The notes under the pieces: generated by a model
Database searches by the model: none
Seen by the model: only the letters and a program-made list of their open reading frames with translations
Told to the model about the DNA's origin: nothing
Part shown: in pieces, positions 19,249-26,679 of the stretch
How positions within the stretch are numbered: the stretch's first letter is position 1
Layout: each line of letters begins with the position of its first letter
Program-made: the position numbers and the translations under genes
Source of the DNA: Acetobacter sicerae
Lineage (GTDB): Bacteria; Pseudomonadota; Alphaproteobacteria; Acetobacterales; Acetobacteraceae
NCBI RefSeq assembly: GCF_011516765.1
Contig: NZ_JAAABN010000018.1
Location: 1-48,143 of the forward strand
Length of the DNA: 48,143 bases
Direction of reading: 5' to 3'

Positions 19249-20112
19249 TTATAAGATGCTCTGCGAATCATCGCCCACGCAGAACAGTTCTCCGGATTTC
19301 TTGCTGAGCAGGGTGAGCCAGAGATACTGCGCGCGGTTCACATCCTGAAATTCATCCGCCATCACGGCTGTGAAGCGGCCTGTCCACCGGCGATGATAGG
19401 CCGGATCATGAAGCATGGCGAGGGTCGGCCACATCAGCAGATCGCCAAAGTCCGCCGCGTTCTGCTCACGCAGAATGGCCTGATACCGGCCATAGAGCCC
19501 GACCACGAAACGCCAGCTCTCATGATCCACGAAGCGGTTGGCCGCCTGGCGCTTGCGGATCATGCTCTCGACATGCGCCCGGGCGGCTTCCGGTGTCACC
19601 AGATCCTCCTTCAGGCGCGAGATCCGCTCGGCCATCTTTTTGATCTGTTTCGCATCTCCGGGAGCCCCCTCCTGCGGAACAGGAAGCTCCTCTTTCGGCA
19701 TCGCTTTGATCAGGCGGCGCACAATCCCAAGACTGTCATCCGCATCGCGGATGTCGAAGCCGCTGCGCAGATGTGCCACTTCCGGCTCTGCACGAAGCTG
19801 GCGGGAGGCGAGCGCGTGGAATGTGCCGAGCCAGGTGGGCACCGAGTGCGGACCCAGAACGCCGGCGATGCGTTTCCGCATTTCCTGCGCGGCTTTGTTG
19901 GTGAAGGTGACGCACAGGATCTGACCCGGCACCATGCCATACAGCTCGATGCGCGTCGCCACGCCGGCTGTCAGGGTTTTGGTCTTACCCGTGCCGGCAC
20001 CGGCCAGGACCAGAACATGGCCGAGAGCCATGGCGGCGCGGCGCTGTTCCGCCGTCAGATCGTCAAGGATCGGCGCCAGGGCATACGGAACAGGAAGATC
20101 ATCGGGTGTCAT
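19249..20112 (-). pseudogene. UvrD/PcrA-type helicase, N-terminal half (split by insertion)
   Basis: The first 287 residues of a superfamily 1A helicase: LTAEQRRA (Q-motif area), Walker A AGAGTGKTKT, motif Ia CVTFTNKAAQEM, motif II ADEFQDVNRAQ and motif III GDDSQSI. After GDDSQSI the frame reads Leu then TAA, because the inserted element begins there; the partner half with WRGA starts at 13673. The ATG at 20112 overlaps the previous gene's stop as ATGA, so it is preferred to 20139. The piece contains the ATPase site but not motifs IV-VI, so a working helicase is unlikely. Related helicase genes are common in plasmid leading regions and can serve in DNA repair or processing. Confidence 0.9.
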
Positions 20113-20783
20113 AGCTCTTCGATCCCTTCCGCCAGACAACCATGCGTTTCGGTGATCTCACCGGTCGAGAGCAGGAGCGTCGCCGGGTAGGAGAGATCCC
20201 AGGTCTCAAGCCCGCGCTCCCAGCGTCCGTCGATGACCAGACCGAGCGGACAGCCGACACGCTCATAAAGCCGCACAGCGGTCTGCGGGATCGGCGGATC
20301 CTCTTCGATCGGAGCATCGCTCCGGCGCAGATGACGGGTCCAGATCTCGGCAGCCGGGGCCGATCGGGCGAACACCTCGGCGAGGTCCGTCACGAAGGCC
20401 AGGCGTGCAACGCCGAGATCCGCGTAATGGGCAACAGTGGTCATGACAGTCTCCTGTGTCAGGTGATCCTGGAAACAGGATCGGTCAGCCGACAGGTCTG
20501 TGGCCCGCCAGCCGGCAATGACGATCACCTCGTGATCATCGGTGAAGAGGACGATGCGCCCTTCCAGATCCCAGCCCTGAGGCAGGGAGGTGTCGCGTTC
20601 GCCGCCAATCACCACACCCCGGAATTCCGCTTTCCCGTCACCGATCTCGACAAAACAGTCAGGCTCGGCACATCCATGCGGTCGATGCTTCTTCCAGATC
20701 GCACTGGCCTGAGCGTGACCGGGAAGGATATCCAGAAGGCGTCTCCGCCAGTTCTGTGAGGCGAAAGGTTCGAACCAGCTCAT
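20109..20783 (-). CDS. Conserved-looking plasmid protein of unknown function
   Basis: A 224-residue soluble protein starting at MSWFEPFASQNW. I recognise no domain. The ATG at 20783 overlaps the TOPRIM gene's stop as ATGA and the stop overlaps the helicase ATG as ATGA, so translation is coupled through three genes. A 41-codon upstream extension of the frame overlaps the TOPRIM gene and is probably not translated. Its fixed place between a primase-like and a helicase gene suggests a role in plasmid DNA processing, but this is inference only. Confidence 0.7.
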   Translation of the reverse strand: MSWFEPFASQNWRRRLLDILPGHAQASAIWKKHRPHGCAEPDCFVEIGDGKAEFRGVVIGGERDTSLPQGWDLEGRIVLFTDDHEVIVIAGWRATDLSADRSCFQDHLTQETVMTTVAHYADLGVARLAFVTDLAEVFARSAPAAEIWTRHLRRSDAPIEEDPPIPQTAVRLYERVGCPLGLVIDGRWERGLETWDLSYPATLLLSTGEITETHGCLAEGIEEL

Positions 20784-21970
20784 AGGGAAGCTCCCGGAGA
20801 AGAGGTCGCTGAGCGCGCTGTGGCAGGGGACGGCGCCCTGACAGGTTCCGGGGCTGACGCTGCCTGATGGTGCGCCGGGCTGTGCGCCCTGGCCTGATCC
20901 AGCCATGAGGAGGAAACGGCATCCGGCTGCGCAGCGGGCTGTGTGGTGATAGCGTCGGACAGGCGGGACAAAGAGCCAGCAGGGGCGGCTCCACCCTGAG
21001 CCTCTTCTCCGCGTGCCCTCAGAGCCTTGTTCCAGTCGTCTCCCGGTGTTTTCGGAGAGATACGTCCCGACCAGAGCCCGACCTCCTGGGCCATGGCGGC
21101 CAGTTTCGCGGCATAGACGTGACCCTGGTGGTCATTATCGACGGCGATGACCAGGCGGGCATCGGGCTGTTTCGCCACGGTCGCCATGACCTGTTTCAGA
21201 TTGGCCTCGCTCTCCGGGCTCATCCCGCCACCCGTCGAAGTGTAGAGCGATCCTTTTTTGAAGCGATCCAGTGCGGCAAAGGACAGCGCATCAATAGCGG
21301 CTTCTGTGACCACAAGCCGCCGTGCGGGCTCCGTTCCCTCGTCCGCCCGAAATCCGAACAGACGCTTACCGCCGCCACCCGTTGAAAAACCCTTGTACTC
21401 GGGGCCGCGCATCTCCATGCCGGTAAACTGGCCGCCCGCGTCCCGATGGCCGAACCAGGCGGTCCCGTTCGGGCCTTCCTTCAGCACGCCCTGACGTCCG
21501 GCCGCCGCCACGATGCTGCCCGGCAACCCGCGTTCTTCGGTGAGATACCGCCATGCCGGGGTGCCTTCCTGCGGCGCTGAACGACGGCCCCACAACTCGG
21601 CCGGCTCGCGGCGCGGCCTGTCACTTACGCCTTTGGTCCGCTCAGCGACTTCGAGTGTCGGGCTTTTACCGATCAGATCGCGCAGCTCGCGCCGGACATG
21701 GCCGAGGTTCTTCGACGGATCGAGATGCTGCACGAGTTTGAAAACGTCGCCTTTTCCGTCCCCTTTCGGATCCCACCAGCCTTTGCCGTCATGATTCACG
21801 ATGATTGCCTCGTTTTCACGGCGGAATTTCAGGTTGCGGGGCGAGCGCTGCGCCGTGGCTTCGCGGTCCAGTCTGAAGCCGGCTTTTTCGAGCACAAGAA
21901 CGCAGCTCACCTCACGGCGAAGTTCTTCGAGTTCTTTCTGTTGTGCTTCTGCGGAATTTGCGTAAGCCAT
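20780..21970 (-). CDS. DUF3991/TOPRIM primase-like protein
   Basis: A 396-residue protein. The N-terminal part (VLEKAGFRLDREATAQRSPRNLKFRR, then GKGWWDPKGDGKGDVFKLVQ) matches the DUF3991 zinc-less primase-like module, and the middle has a TOPRIM domain (RLVVTEAAIDALSF followed by ARLVIAVDNDHQGHVYAAKLA), with the Glu and the DxD-type acidic pair expected for metal binding. Such proteins occur in conjugative plasmids and integrative elements and may prime the complementary strand after transfer. The C-terminus is low-complexity, rich in Pro, Ala and Ser. The ATG at 21970 has AAAGGA 8 bases upstream. A hairpin lies about 180 bp upstream. Confidence 0.85.
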   Translation of the reverse strand: MAYANSAEAQQKELEELRREVSCVLVLEKAGFRLDREATAQRSPRNLKFRRENEAIIVNHDGKGWWDPKGDGKGDVFKLVQHLDPSKNLGHVRRELRDLIGKSPTLEVAERTKGVSDRPRREPAELWGRRSAPQEGTPAWRYLTEERGLPGSIVAAAGRQGVLKEGPNGTAWFGHRDAGGQFTGMEMRGPEYKGFSTGGGGKRLFGFRADEGTEPARRLVVTEAAIDALSFAALDRFKKGSLYTSTGGGMSPESEANLKQVMATVAKQPDARLVIAVDNDHQGHVYAAKLAAMAQEVGLWSGRISPKTPGDDWNKALRARGEEAQGGAAPAGSLSRLSDAITTQPAAQPDAVSSSWLDQARAHSPAHHQAASAPEPVRAPSPATARSATSSPGASL

Positions 21971-22145
21971 GGAAGAAATCCTTTCACGAATAGCTTCGGC
22001 TTTCTGGTAAAACTATACTACTGCTCGAACGGAATAGCGAGTATTAAATACAATAAAGCGCAACAAAAACCGCGCGGAAGCGGAATTTATTACTTGCACT
22101 GTCAATCTATACAGGATTTTTTCTTTCCGCCTGCCCGGCGGGGGT

Positions 22146-22169
22146 GCAGGGGGCAGCAAAGCCCCCTGC
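22146..22169. repeat. GC-rich hairpin upstream of the TOPRIM gene
   Basis: GCAGGGGGC (22146-22154) and GCCCCCTGC (22161-22169) form a perfect 9-bp stem with loop AGCAAA. No T-run follows on either strand, so it is not a classical terminator. It is one of several GC-rich hairpins located upstream of genes in this block. Confidence 0.6.
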
Positions 22170-22252
22170 CTGCGCACCCAGCCCGCAACCGCCTGCACGA
22201 CGGCACATGACTGTTCAGGATCCGACCGGATTAAAGACGCACGCATAAACAC

Positions 22253-22287
22253 GACACGGGACACTCCTTCTGGAATGTCCCGCGTGC
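22253..22287 (-). terminator. Terminator-like hairpin after the Fic gene
   Basis: On the minus strand a stem of about 12 bp (GCGGGACATTCC pairing with GGAGTGTCCCGTG, one mismatch) with a short AGAA-type loop is followed by a few T residues. It lies 36 bp after the Fic stop codon. The sequence resembles the terminator at 28574-28604. Confidence 0.55.
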
Positions 22288-22322
22288 GCTCCCATCATGC
22301 GACCAACGAGAAAAAACTGGTC

Positions 22323-23249
22323 TCAGGGAGACGGATCGCTCGATGCGTCCCGTTTGTTCTCGACCATCCCGCCATCATCGCCATTTTCGGGAGCGGTGTT
22401 TCCATCCTGCCCCGGCCGCCTGCGTTCGCTATAGGCCTGCGCCCGGTCAAACCAGGAAGCGGAGACGGTGTCATCCGGCGATGGCGCCCGTGAACCGATC
22501 GCACCGGCGAGCCGGGAAAACGGATCCTGTCCCGCAGCGACGGCCGGTCCCGTCTTCACCTCAGGGAGCAGCGAAGTGCGCGCCTCGATGATGCCGGCAA
22601 GCGTGAGAGATCCGGCCCGACGTCTCATACCTTCAAGAAGGAACCACGCTTCGTATTCTTCTCTGCTGTCTGTGCGCATGGCGAGCTCTTCTGTCAGGTC
22701 TGGCCAGCGACGTTCCAGCACTTCCCGGTCCCTCGCCAGATACAGCTGATTTCTTTCCGTCATTCCCGCAGATGGACCGGGCCAGTCCAGTCTGAATCCC
22801 GCCTCAGCCGCAAGGGATCGTGTGAATTCCCTGAGTGTCCGGCTGTTTCCCTCGGAATAGGGATGAATAAAGTCGAGATCCCCGTACAGTCCTGCCATCC
22901 GGCTGGAAAACTCCGGGATGCTCAGTCCGCGAAAACCATCGGGGCCGCCAGCCGTCTCAAGACGGGAGGCCAGCGCATCATTGATATTCTGCGACAGATA
23001 CGGAACCTGCCAGGAAGAGCGGGTTCCTTCCAGCACCCGGTTCTTCACCCAGCTCTCTGCATCCGGCCTGGTCTGGCCCGGCCGATGCTCTGGTGAATCC
23101 TGAAAAATATAGGCGTGCAGCGCGTTCAGATGGGGAGCGTCAAACACCCCGGCCATGGGTTCCAGCCGGAGTTGCAGGATCCGGCCGAAACTCTTGCCCT
23201 CATCCTTCGTATACGAAGAAAGATCGTATGAGACAGGTTCCTTCGTCAC
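22323..23249 (-). CDS. Fic-domain toxin (AMP-transferase type)
   Basis: A 308-residue Fic protein. The active-site loop reads HPYSEGNSRTLREF, a variant of HPFxxGNGRxxR with Phe to Tyr and Gly to Ser, keeping the His and the final Arg. The preceding region (HLNALHAYIFQDS) is the usual Fic flap. Fic toxins of this kind AMPylate type II topoisomerases or other targets and are blocked by a small partner. The start is GTG and overlaps the upstream antitoxin stop as GTGA. The C-terminal 80 residues are low-complexity and not part of the Fic fold. It forms a pair with the VbhA-like gene before it. Confidence 0.88.
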   Translation of the reverse strand: MTKEPVSYDLSSYTKDEGKSFGRILQLRLEPMAGVFDAPHLNALHAYIFQDSPEHRPGQTRPDAESWVKNRVLEGTRSSWQVPYLSQNINDALASRLETAGGPDGFRGLSIPEFSSRMAGLYGDLDFIHPYSEGNSRTLREFTRSLAAEAGFRLDWPGPSAGMTERNQLYLARDREVLERRWPDLTEELAMRTDSREEYEAWFLLEGMRRRAGSLTLAGIIEARTSLLPEVKTGPAVAAGQDPFSRLAGAIGSRAPSPDDTVSASWFDRAQAYSERRRPGQDGNTAPENGDDGGMVENKRDASSDPSP

Positions 23250-23452
23250 CGATCCAGATGACGCTCCAGAGCCTCGAAATGCTCCCTGACCGTCAGTTCC
23301 CCGTCAATGAACCGGGTATTGATCCGCTCTATTTCCGCATCGAGAATCACGCCTTCAAGACGGACACTGCCGCGCGCGTAATCGACGGCTTCCCTGCGAC
23401 GGCGCCGCTCCTCGGGGCTGATCTTCGGGCGGGAAACAAGGACTTCACTCAT
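23246..23452 (-). CDS. VbhA-like antitoxin of the Fic toxin
   Basis: A 68-residue protein starting at MSEVLVSRPKISPEE. It contains SVRLEG, which fits the inhibitory motif [S/T]xxxE[G/N] that fills the Fic active site, followed by INTRFIDGELTVREHFEAL as in VbhA antitoxins. The ATG at 23452 lies inside the 3' end of the previous small gene. The reading frame continues 44 codons upstream, but that part overlaps the previous gene. The Fic gene starts at its stop codon, so the two are translated together, as expected for a toxin-antitoxin pair. Confidence 0.85.
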   Translation of the reverse strand: MSEVLVSRPKISPEERRRRREAVDYARGSVRLEGVILDAEIERINTRFIDGELTVREHFEALERHLDR

Positions 23453-23654
23453 CTTCGCCTCTCCTCTTCTTCCGGACATCAAGACACGACGCAACGACCC
23501 GGCGCCGGGCCTCATCTCCATTGATTTCGCCACGCGCATACGCATCGAGCACATCTGCGTCGCGCGGGTCTTCGCGAAACCCATCGATCAGATTGTTCAC
23601 GCGTGCCTTCCTGACGGCTTCAGTCCGGACCGCGATCTGCGCAGGCGTCAACAT
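23445..23654 (-). CDS. Small protein upstream of the Fic antitoxin
   Basis: A 69-residue protein with an excellent ribosome site (AGGAGG 8 bases before the ATG at 23654). The segment DVLDAYARGEINGDEARRRVVA resembles the second half of VbhA-type antitoxins (the part around RFIDGELT of the next gene), but it lacks the SxxxEG inhibitory motif. It overlaps the antitoxin gene by 8 bp, so it is part of the same operon. It could be a duplicated, altered antitoxin or a regulator; I cannot tell. Confidence 0.7.
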   Translation of the reverse strand: MLTPAQIAVRTEAVRKARVNNLIDGFREDPRDADVLDAYARGEINGDEARRRVVASCLDVRKKRRGEDE

Positions 23655-23727
23655 GGGGGCACCTCCTCATGCTCTGTCGCGGAGTGTATCATATTCACCC
23701 GTTTCGGGCAGTTTTTTCCTTTCCGGT

Positions 23728-23931
23728 TTATCGCGCGCTGTCGAGAAGCTTCTCCCGGGCGATTCTGCGCATCTCCAGGGCGCAACGCCGGAATTCGGCC
23801 CGCTGCCGGGCCGAAAGCTGCGGCAGGTGACAGAGCTGGTCGAGGCCCGAGGCCGCAGCCTCATGATTCCGCGCATAGGCGCGGGCCTGTCCGCGAGGAG
23901 CGGTCTGGCGCCTGATAAAAACGCTGCACAT
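23728..23931 (-). CDS. Small hypothetical protein between ssb and the Fic module
   Basis: A 67-residue Arg-rich protein starting at MCSVFIRRQTAPRGQ, with GGAG about 9 bases before the ATG at 23931. The C-terminal half is probably helical (LSARQRAEFRRCALEMRRIAREKL). Not recognised. The frame extends upstream to 24012 and would overlap ssb, so the shorter form is preferred. Confidence 0.5.
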   Translation of the reverse strand: MCSVFIRRQTAPRGQARAYARNHEAAASGLDQLCHLPQLSARQRAEFRRCALEMRRIAREKLLDSAR

Positions 23932-24008
23932 GGTGCTGACTCCGCACAGGGATTCCGGATGAAGGTGCGCCATTCCGGACCGTCTCCGGCCCGGAAAAAA
24001 AGCCCGAC

Positions 24009-24476
24009 TCAAAACGGTATTTCGTCATCCAGATCCGATCCGCCGGGCGTGCTCCCGGCAGAACGCGGCGCCGCACTCCGTGATGGCCGGTCATCGTCAG
24101 ACCGACCTTCTCCGGTGCTCCGGCCATTGGCCAGCACCTTTATGTTTCCGTCAAAGCGATCGATAATCACCTCGGTGGTGTAACGATCCTGTCCCTGCTG
24201 GTCAGTCCATTTCCGCGTTTCCAGATGGCCCTCGACATAGACGAGCGTGCCCTTCTGACAGCGACGTTCAATCACGCCCGAGAGGTGGTCGTTGAAGCAC
24301 ACAACACGGTGCCACTGCGTTTTTTCTCTCCGCTCGCCCGTATTGCGGTCATTCCATGATTCGCTCGTTGCTACGGCGATATTTGCGATTTTCCCGTCGC
24401 CTTCCCTGCGTGCCGCGAGTTCCGGATCCCGACCGAGATTGCCGACGAGGATGACGCGATTGACTGACTGGCTCAT
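24009..24476 (-). CDS. ssb: Single-stranded DNA-binding protein
   Basis: A 155-residue SSB. The OB fold is clear (SVNRVILVGNLGRDPELAAR, then ATSESWNDRNTGERREKTQWHRVV and YVEGHLETRKWTDQQGQDRYTTEVI). A disordered Gly/Ser/Arg linker leads to the acidic tip DLDDEIPF, which recruits partner proteins. Plasmid-borne ssb genes are typical of conjugative leading regions, where they protect the incoming strand. The ATG at 24476 has GGAAAT upstream. A large cruciform-like repeat lies 90 bp upstream. Confidence 0.97.
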   Translation of the reverse strand: MSQSVNRVILVGNLGRDPELAARREGDGKIANIAVATSESWNDRNTGERREKTQWHRVVCFNDHLSGVIERRCQKGTLVYVEGHLETRKWTDQQGQDRYTTEVIIDRFDGNIKVLANGRSTGEGRSDDDRPSRSAAPRSAGSTPGGSDLDDEIPF

Positions 24477-24568
24477 GACCTGATTTCCTTTTCTTTCCTT
24501 CCAGTTCCTCTCCGGCCTCTGCCGGGTCTCTGACCTGGTGCGGTCGCGCGGAAGCGGGCATCAGGCGG

Positions 24569-24657
24569 CGGGCGCAACCCCTCGGGGCGGCAGTGGTGCG
24601 GAAGCCGCCTGCGGCTTCACGGTGCCGTCCCGACCGAAGGCCTGGGGGTTGCGCCCG
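24569..24657. repeat. Cruciform-like double hairpin upstream of ssb
   Basis: Outer arms CGGGCGCAACCCC (24569-24581) and GGGGTTGCGCCCG (24645-24657) are perfectly complementary over 13 bp. Inside lies a second perfect 8-bp hairpin, GAAGCCGC/GCGGCTTC (24601-24618). It sits 93 bp upstream of the ssb start. Its outer-stem/inner-hairpin plan resembles the repeats at 27876, 31049 and 36393. Confidence 0.7.
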
Positions 24658-24791
24658 ACGACGACCGCTTCAGACCGCAAAAACCAGGGCAGAGACCCGG
24701 CAGTGCCGGCGATCCCCTTTCCTCTTCTTCCTGATTTTTGATATTTCAGCGTTCTGACGACTGTTTTTTGCGTTTTCGCCGCTGTTTTCGC

Positions 24792-24820
24792 TTGTACAGC
24801 CCGATTCCGCGTACTAGACT
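24792..24820 (+). promoter_or_regulatory. Possible sigma-70 promoter for the plus-strand gene
   Basis: TTGTAC (24792-24797) and TAGACT (24815-24820) are spaced by 17 bp and lie 27 bp before the ATG at 24848. Match to the consensus is moderate only. It is the one place a promoter must exist, because this gene stands alone on the plus strand. Confidence 0.35.
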
Positions 24821-24847
24821 CTCCTGACGAGAGAACGGGAGTTCAAC

Positions 24848-25360
24848 ATGGCTGTGATTACTGTCCTGGACGGCCACATCACCCTGAAAGCCGATTTTCA
24901 TCCGGAGCTGGCCACACAGGCGCGGCGTTACCGGGGACGCTTTATGGGGAAAGAGACCGGCTGGTCCTTCAGGCACGAGCACGAGGAGGCGGTGCGGAAT
25001 GTCTGCCGCACACTTTACGGCGTGGACGGCACGCCGGAAGCGTGGGCCGATCGCTGCAACGTGCAGATCGAAGTCAACGAGCAGAACATCCGCACACCGT
25101 TGTGGCGACAGTTCAACGCCGACATTTATGTCGCCGGTCGGCACGTAGCCGGTGTCTTCGGCCCGCGTCAGGTTCTCCGGACAGGCAAGGGCGTGAAATT
25201 CCTGCGTGGTGGGCCGTGCTGTGCCCTTCAGCACGGCGCCTATGAGATGGACGTGCCGTCCGGCACTCTGCTTGAAATCCGTAATTATCCTCGTGCGGCT
25301 CTCGACTTTCTGGCCCACTGCCTCGACGGTCACGGTTCATGGACCGTGGCGCGGGACTAG
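24848..25360 (+). CDS. Hypothetical protein, the lone plus-strand gene of the block
   Basis: A 170-residue protein with a good ribosome site (CGGGAG about 6 bases before the ATG). No domain is recognised; the sequence is evenly mixed and soluble (MAVITVLDGHITLKADFH, then GVFGPRQVLRTGKGVKFLRGG). It is divergent from ssb and convergent with the next minus-strand gene, the stops overlapping by 4 bp. An equally long minus-strand frame (24,746-25,333) covers it but lacks a ribosome site and looks like its shadow. Confidence 0.75.
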   Translation: MAVITVLDGHITLKADFHPELATQARRYRGRFMGKETGWSFRHEHEEAVRNVCRTLYGVDGTPEAWADRCNVQIEVNEQNIRTPLWRQFNADIYVAGRHVAGVFGPRQVLRTGKGVKFLRGGPCCALQHGAYEMDVPSGTLLEIRNYPRAALDFLAHCLDGHGSWTVARD

Positions 25361-25863
25361 AACAGTCCCATCTGCACGGCTGGCGCGGCCGCGACCGGGG
25401 ATACCGGCGCCACGCCGTGCTTCGCCATCAGGCGGACCAGTTCCGCCTTCTCGCGCGCATCCTGATCTTCCCGGGCACGGCTCGCCCATGCCTCGACCAG
25501 AAGGTTCTCACGGACACGCTGGCCGATTTCCCGTTCCACGTCCGACCAGACGAAGCCGGGATCTCCCCAGCAGGGATGTCGCGCAATCTGGTCAAGGAAA
25601 TCCCGTCGTGTCACGGCGCTGTCGAACCATGTCTGAGCGAAGCCGTGTCGGTCACAGTGAGCAATGAACCCAAACATATTGCTCAGACGCTCATACAGGG
25701 ACGCCGTGAATTTCTCGGCAGGCATTCCCTGAGCGATGAAGCGCAGCATGGCGTTACCCAGCTTCGCCTTTTCCTCGGTCGTCGCCCATCTGGTCGGTTT
25801 CAGGAAAGCCGGGTCGAGCGGCGGCGTGCGGATCCGCTCGCACAGGATCGGTGCGGGGGTCAT
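25357..25863 (-). CDS. Hypothetical plasmid protein
   Basis: A 168-residue protein, probably helical (KAKLGNAMLRFIAQGMPAEKF, then RREFLDQIARHP-like stretch), with an Ala/Pro/Val-rich end. Not recognised. Its ATG overlaps the previous gene's stop as ATGA, so it belongs to a coupled set of three small genes downstream of ardC (26626 to 25357). Confidence 0.65.
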   Translation of the reverse strand: MTPAPILCERIRTPPLDPAFLKPTRWATTEEKAKLGNAMLRFIAQGMPAEKFTASLYERLSNMFGFIAHCDRHGFAQTWFDSAVTRRDFLDQIARHPCWGDPGFVWSDVEREIGQRVRENLLVEAWASRAREDQDAREKAELVRLMAKHGVAPVSPVAAAPAVQMGLF

Positions 25864-26249
25864 GCGACCAGGCTCCGGTTCCGATACCTGTTATGGAACC
25901 GGCTGACATCGGGCAGACCGGGATACCGCCCTTCTCCCATGCCTTCCTCGTCCATATGCTCCAGATGGCGCACAGCCATTGTCACGCGGCGACCACTGGC
26001 AAGGCTGCGCAGTATCGCCAGATCCGAGCGCCCACGAATATAACGGTCCTCCCAGAACCCTGTAACAGGATTCCGCACGGCCGCGCCCATCTTCCCATTG
26101 AGAAAGCTCTCCACGATCCACGGTGTTGTCCGCCACGGGCGGCCGGAAACAGGAGCCGGGAGCCGGAAAATCGAGCCACTGGCCACGGTTCCGACGCGAA
26201 GCGGATTGTCGCCGCCCTGGAACGGCGACGTGTAATACTGACGGATCAT
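25860..26249 (-). CDS. Hypothetical plasmid protein
   Basis: A 129-residue basic protein (MIRQYYTSPFQGGDNPLRVG). Not recognised; no signal peptide or membrane segment. It overlaps its neighbours on both sides as ATGA, which supports translation, and its place next to ardC suggests a role in early plasmid establishment, by inference only. Confidence 0.65.
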   Translation of the reverse strand: MIRQYYTSPFQGGDNPLRVGTVASGSIFRLPAPVSGRPWRTTPWIVESFLNGKMGAAVRNPVTGFWEDRYIRGRSDLAILRSLASGRRVTMAVRHLEHMDEEGMGEGRYPGLPDVSRFHNRYRNRSLVA

Positions 26250-26626
26250 GCCGCTTCTCCTTTTGTCTCAGAGCCTTTTTCCGCGCCGGACGCAGGACCG
26301 TTCAGGGCAAGCGCCTCGGCAGCGTCGCTCTCCACGGTCACGATCCATTTGTCCGTTCCGAGCAGACCGCTGCGATATGCGGTATCGAACCCGCGTGGTT
26401 TGCGGTCGCCCCGGCGGATATGCACGCCGATGGAGAACGACCGCCCGGGATGGTCAGTGGCGATCCTGTCGCCATAAAGCGTCACCGCCTTCGTGAGATC
26501 TGCCAGCGTACGGGCTTCGGTCATTCCCCGGTTTCCGAGGTGATCCATGGGCAGAGCGACCAGCACTTTGCCGGTGCCGGAAAGCCTGCGCACGGCAGGG
26601 GTCGCAATCAGAGCAAAGACAGGCAT
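26246..26626 (-). CDS. Hypothetical plasmid protein
   Basis: A 126-residue protein starting at MPVFALIATPAVRRLSG. The frame is open for another 126 codons upstream, but that stretch overlaps ardC in another frame, so I place the start at the ATG 26626, where GGAG lies 6-7 bases upstream; an ATG at 26638 is also possible. No domain recognised. The C-terminus is Ala/Gly/Glu-rich and looks disordered. Confidence 0.6.
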   Translation of the reverse strand: MPVFALIATPAVRRLSGTGKVLVALPMDHLGNRGMTEARTLADLTKAVTLYGDRIATDHPGRSFSIGVHIRRGDRKPRGFDTAYRSGLLGTDKWIVTVESDAAEALALNGPASGAEKGSETKGEAA

Positions 26627-26679
26627 GACAGACTCCATCTGTAAAACACCCTTTTCGGGCATGTATTTTTCGGAAACTC

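Larger units (their letters stand above)
13674..19253 (-). mobile_element. Putative transposon with two tyrosine recombinases and RecD2 helicase
   Basis: A 5.6-kb segment lies exactly between the two halves of the UvrD-type helicase gene. It carries, in transcription order, a 343-residue tyrosine recombinase, a 741-residue tyrosine recombinase and a RecD2-like helicase, with gaps of 4 bp and an ATGA overlap. The recombinase pair recalls TnpA and TnpB of Tn554-type elements; the third gene differs from Tn554 tnpC. A 9-bp inverted repeat, TGGAATACA/TGTATTCCA, lies 6-11 bp inside the two edges. Less than 70 bp at each end is non-coding. The exact edges are inferred from where helicase coding resumes (about 13,673 and 19,254), with an uncertainty of a few bases. 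Confidence 0.85.
21971..22322. other. Intergenic region upstream of the TOPRIM gene
   Basis: A 350-bp space without a gene. It holds a terminator-like hairpin for the Fic gene at 22253-22287 and a 9-bp GC hairpin at 22146-22169, both listed separately. The part from 22,010 to 22,110 is AT-rich and probably contains the promoter of the TOPRIM gene; a perfect minus-strand TTGACA lies at 22100-22105, but I see no good -10 at 17 bp. Confidence 0.5.

Noticed and set aside
24746..25333. Minus-strand open frame of 195 codons
   Set aside because: Lacks a ribosome site and sits opposite the plus-strand gene at 24848, which has one.
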